This document shows, in pieces, positions 61,861 through 64,000 of a stretch of DNA of 64,000 bases (the first letter of the stretch is position 1; each line of letters begins with the position of its first letter). The DNA is taken from assembly GCF_907164915.1 (NCBI RefSeq), contig NC_061869.1, positions 16,779,125 to 16,843,124 of the forward strand, read 5' to 3'. Both the position numbers and the translations under genes were made by a program. Under the pieces are notes generated by a model that did not search any database, was not told the origin of the DNA, and saw only the letters and a list, made by a program, of their open reading frames with translations. Source of the DNA: Impatiens glandulifera (taxonomy: Eukaryota > Streptophyta > Magnoliopsida > Ericales > Balsaminaceae).

Positions 61861-62225
61861 TGTTGAGTTATGGAGCCTACACTTATAATAAACTCTACAT
61901 TGTTAATTAGAGTTTATTGGGTTTTTTTTGGTTTTGGGCTTAGGTCTGACCAAAGTTATTTAAGTTCATTACCTTAATGTTTACCCTATAAATATGTGAT
62001 TATTAGGGTTTACATGGTTAAGACAGAATTCTAGAGAGATAAAGTGTGAGGCAAAAAATCTGTATTCCTTCTTCTTCTTCATAATGAAATCTGGTGGTGG
62101 CTGAAGTGGATGTAGCTCAATTTGAGTGAACCACTATAAATCTGTGTATTCTTGTGTTCTTCTTTCTTGTGTTTTTTATAGATTGTTTTCAAGTAGGTCG
62201 GATTTGGGAGATACAAATCCTAACA
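61861..62225 (+). repeat. 3' LTR of copia 3 (365 bp)
   Basis: Begins TGTTGAGTTATGG after the purine-rich AAGTGAGAGAT and ends ATCCTAACA. A TATA-like CCCTATAAATATG is at about 61984-61997. The left LTR is not in the window, so no TSD can be checked. Confidence 0.8.
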
Positions 62226-62690
62226 GAATGGGCTCCTCTTGTATGGTCAACCAAGATCATTCATCGACACTAGTTCATCCTATGGCTTGCCTTCTGGGAA
62301 AGACTCAGCACTTGTGATCGTATTAGCAAGTATATGAGCATCCCGGACGTGAGTTGTCCTCTACGCAACGAAAGTGAAGAAACCATTGATCACATGTTTG
62401 GGAGCTATAGTATAGCATTGGAAATTTGGGACAGATTTTCTAAAAGCCTGGAGCTGATCAGTTTCCTGAAGGAATTGAAAGAAATCAAAGTAGCAACACT
62501 ACTCAAAGTCAAATGAAACAAATTCGCAACAAACGTATTCAAGTGCGACTTTGGAGCAGTAGTTTACTACATTTGGCAGGAACGTAATGCGAGAGTCTAT
62601 GGCAGAACTCGCAGAAGTGTTGAAGAATTCGTATTTGAACTTTAAATTGTTTGGGATCAATGTGTTAAATTGTTTGGGTCCAGGAAAATT
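62226..62690 (+). pseudogene. LINE C-terminal fragment (zf-RVT-like domain)
   Basis: One frame from 62229: WAPLVWSTKIIHRH, stop, then FILWLAFWERLSTCDRI, SIPDVSCPLRNESEETIDHMF, ALEIWDRF; after TGA at 62514 a similar-frame continuation gives YYIWQERNARVYGRT. This is the zinc-binding region at the C-terminus of plant non-LTR retrotransposon reverse transcriptases (W-x-VW, fxLWLA...RL-T-DR, C-LC...E-x-xHLF). One of the paired cysteines is Arg (CPLR) and the later Cys is missing (MFGSYS). The upstream RT is not present; copia 3's LTR abuts it, suggesting insertion of copia into the LINE. Confidence 0.75.
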
Positions 62691-62744
62691 TAAATTTAAT
62701 GATGAATAATAAATGATTGGAGAAAGATAAAAAAAAAACTAAAA

Positions 62745-63400
62745 CGACTTTAAAAATTTCCCAAAATTACACATTTTCGGTCATAACAATCCTAACGAAT
62801 TTAAAACTGGAATTCTTATGAAATAATATCAATTATATAACATTAAAGAATTTGAGCCCAAGAACATTTCAAGTTTAACATAAATAAAACACATTTAACC
62901 GGAAATTATTTAAAAATTGGACAAAAGTTGCATGTTCTCGGTCATATATTTAGGGTTTAAATTTGAAATTTATTACACTCATTTGATATTGTATATAAAG
63001 AATTTGAGTCCAGAATCATTTCACTTTTTATATGTAATTAAAATGCACTTGATCTTAAATATTTAAGAAAATTCTCATAATTGACCTTTAAAAAATATGT
63101 CTGGGTGTTCTCGATGATTCTTGATTTTATTGGTTTGATTCTTGTATTTCTTGTTATATATTGTATTTTTAACCTTGGGTTCAAAATAAGTGAGTAAAGA
63201 GCCGGTATTGGCTTTCATTTAGTTAGAAATTAGGATCCCCTATCATCCGATCTTGGAAACTCAAGAACATCAATTTTCTATTGTAGCGACGTTTCTTCAA
63301 GGCCCTCCAAATGCTCTTTCAAGCATTCATGACGTATAGAAGGCGACACTTCTTCTCTTCTTGTGCTCTCAAAATCTTGAACTGATATGATATAAGCTTG
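62745..63400 (+). repeat. Unclassified repeat R, copy 3
   Basis: Inverted match to 33211-33810 over its length. Contains the TCCCCTATCATCCGATCTTGG / ATCAATTTTCTATTGTAGCGACG region shared with 56780-56850. Confidence 0.65.
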
Positions 63401-63412
63401 TGAGGAAAACAT

Positions 63413-64000
63413 TTAGGGTGTGTTTGATAACCCTGAAATTGGCATTGGAATTGGAATTGGATGGTCCAATTCCAATTCTTATGTTTGTTAGACACTTTAA
63501 TATTAGGAATTGGAATTGAAATTAGAATTCCAATTGAATTAAATATAGTGTAATTTGAGAGTTCTCAATTTCAATCTTTTTAGGTCGGAATTGTAATTCC
63601 AAATTAACATGTTTTTCAAGTATTTTACACGTTTTCATGTTTTGGCACGTTTAACACGTTTTTGCACGTTTAACGCGTTTTTGGCACGTTTAACACGTTT
63701 TTGACACATTTAACACGTTTTTACGTTATTGACACGTTTAACATGATTTTATGTTTTTAACACGTTTAACACGTTTTTGACACGTTGAACGCGTTTTTGA
63801 CACGTTGAACACATTTTTATCATATTTAACACATTTTTCACATCCTTGACACGTTTAACACGTTTTTGACACATTAAACACGATTTTCACATTTTTAACA
63901 TGTTTAACACGTTTAATACGTTTTTGACACGCTTAGCACGTTTTTCACATTTTGGCACATTTTGCACATTTTGGCACGTTATACACGTTTTTGACACGTT
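63413..64000. mobile_element. Left end of a hAT-like miniature element carrying a minisatellite
   Basis: TAGGGTGTGTTTGATAACCC at about 63416 resembles the common terminal motif of plant hAT-type miniature elements, followed by AATTGGAATTGGAATTG words in both orientations (63440-63605). The rest is the minisatellite. The right end is beyond the window, so no TIR or 8-bp TSD can be verified. Confidence 0.4.
63625..64000. repeat. Minisatellite of ACACGTTTAACACGTTTTTG type
   Basis: At least 18 imperfect units of about 20 bases, running off the window. The half-unit CACGTTT alternates with AA- and TTG-linked forms (TTTAACACG / TTTTTGACACG), giving a 10-base sub-periodicity. Units contain ACGT cores and CG dinucleotides, which are rare elsewhere in this window. 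Confidence 0.92.

Noticed and set aside
63625..64000. CRISPR-like regular repeat
   Set aside because: No distinct spacers, repeats are imperfect and head-to-tail, and the context is a plant genome; it is a minisatellite.

Overview
This window looks like a repeat-dominated nuclear region of a eudicot plant. It is very AT-rich, has one recognisable intact host gene (a two-exon Bet v 1/major-latex-protein gene), and carries plant-type Ty1/copia, Ty3/gypsy, CACTA, hAT, Helitron, SINE and LINE sequences. I cannot name the species. A run of exactly 500 Ns (14904-15403) marks a scaffold join between two contigs.

Layout. 1-5.5 kb: possible 5' end of a minus-strand transcript, AT-rich spacer, a SINE, then the MLP gene (4900-5450). 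5.5-8.1 kb: 3' flank of that gene, a 202-bp Helitron (6046-6247), and an inverted broken copy of MLP exon 2 plus its 3' flank. 9.1-11.2 kb: decayed hAT transposase gene. 11.2-14.9 kb: a second SINE, then two long LTRs (about 1.95 kb) in tandem with almost no interior, running into the gap. 15.4-28.5 kb: a nest. Unclassified repeat block X carries a CACTA element (18435-24383, TSD CAT), split by a young, nearly intact minus-strand copia element (18999-23710, TSD CGCGC), followed by a plus-strand copia element with an in-frame integrase deletion (24917-28525, TSD TGGGG). 30.5-32.5 kb: gag-only Ty3/gypsy remnant. 34.6-40.9 kb: a 6.3-kb CACTA-type element without recognisable transposase. 42-45.5 kb: unclassified repeats. 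45.5-49.87 kb: block Y, a diverged direct copy of block X that lacks the young copia element. 49.87-53.38 kb: near-identical inverted copy of 15404-18920, joined to Y at a 5-base microhomology. 53.5-55.7 kb: AT arrays and a compound Helitron with tRNA-like modules. 57.8-62.7 kb: CACTA 5' end with a captured mitochondrial-carrier exon, a long-LTR fragment, a decayed copia element and a LINE fragment. 63.4-64 kb: a possible hAT-type terminus and a CACGTTTAA-type minisatellite that runs off the window.

The genes do not form an operon or pathway. The main story is genome dynamics: nested insertions that can be ordered in time from empty sites inside the duplicated blocks, repeated inverted duplication (MLP locus, X/X'), and transposons carrying host-derived pieces (mitochondrial-carrier exon, tRNA-like promoters). 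All coordinates of degenerate repeats were set by eye and are approximate to about 10-30 bases unless a terminus or TSD is given.
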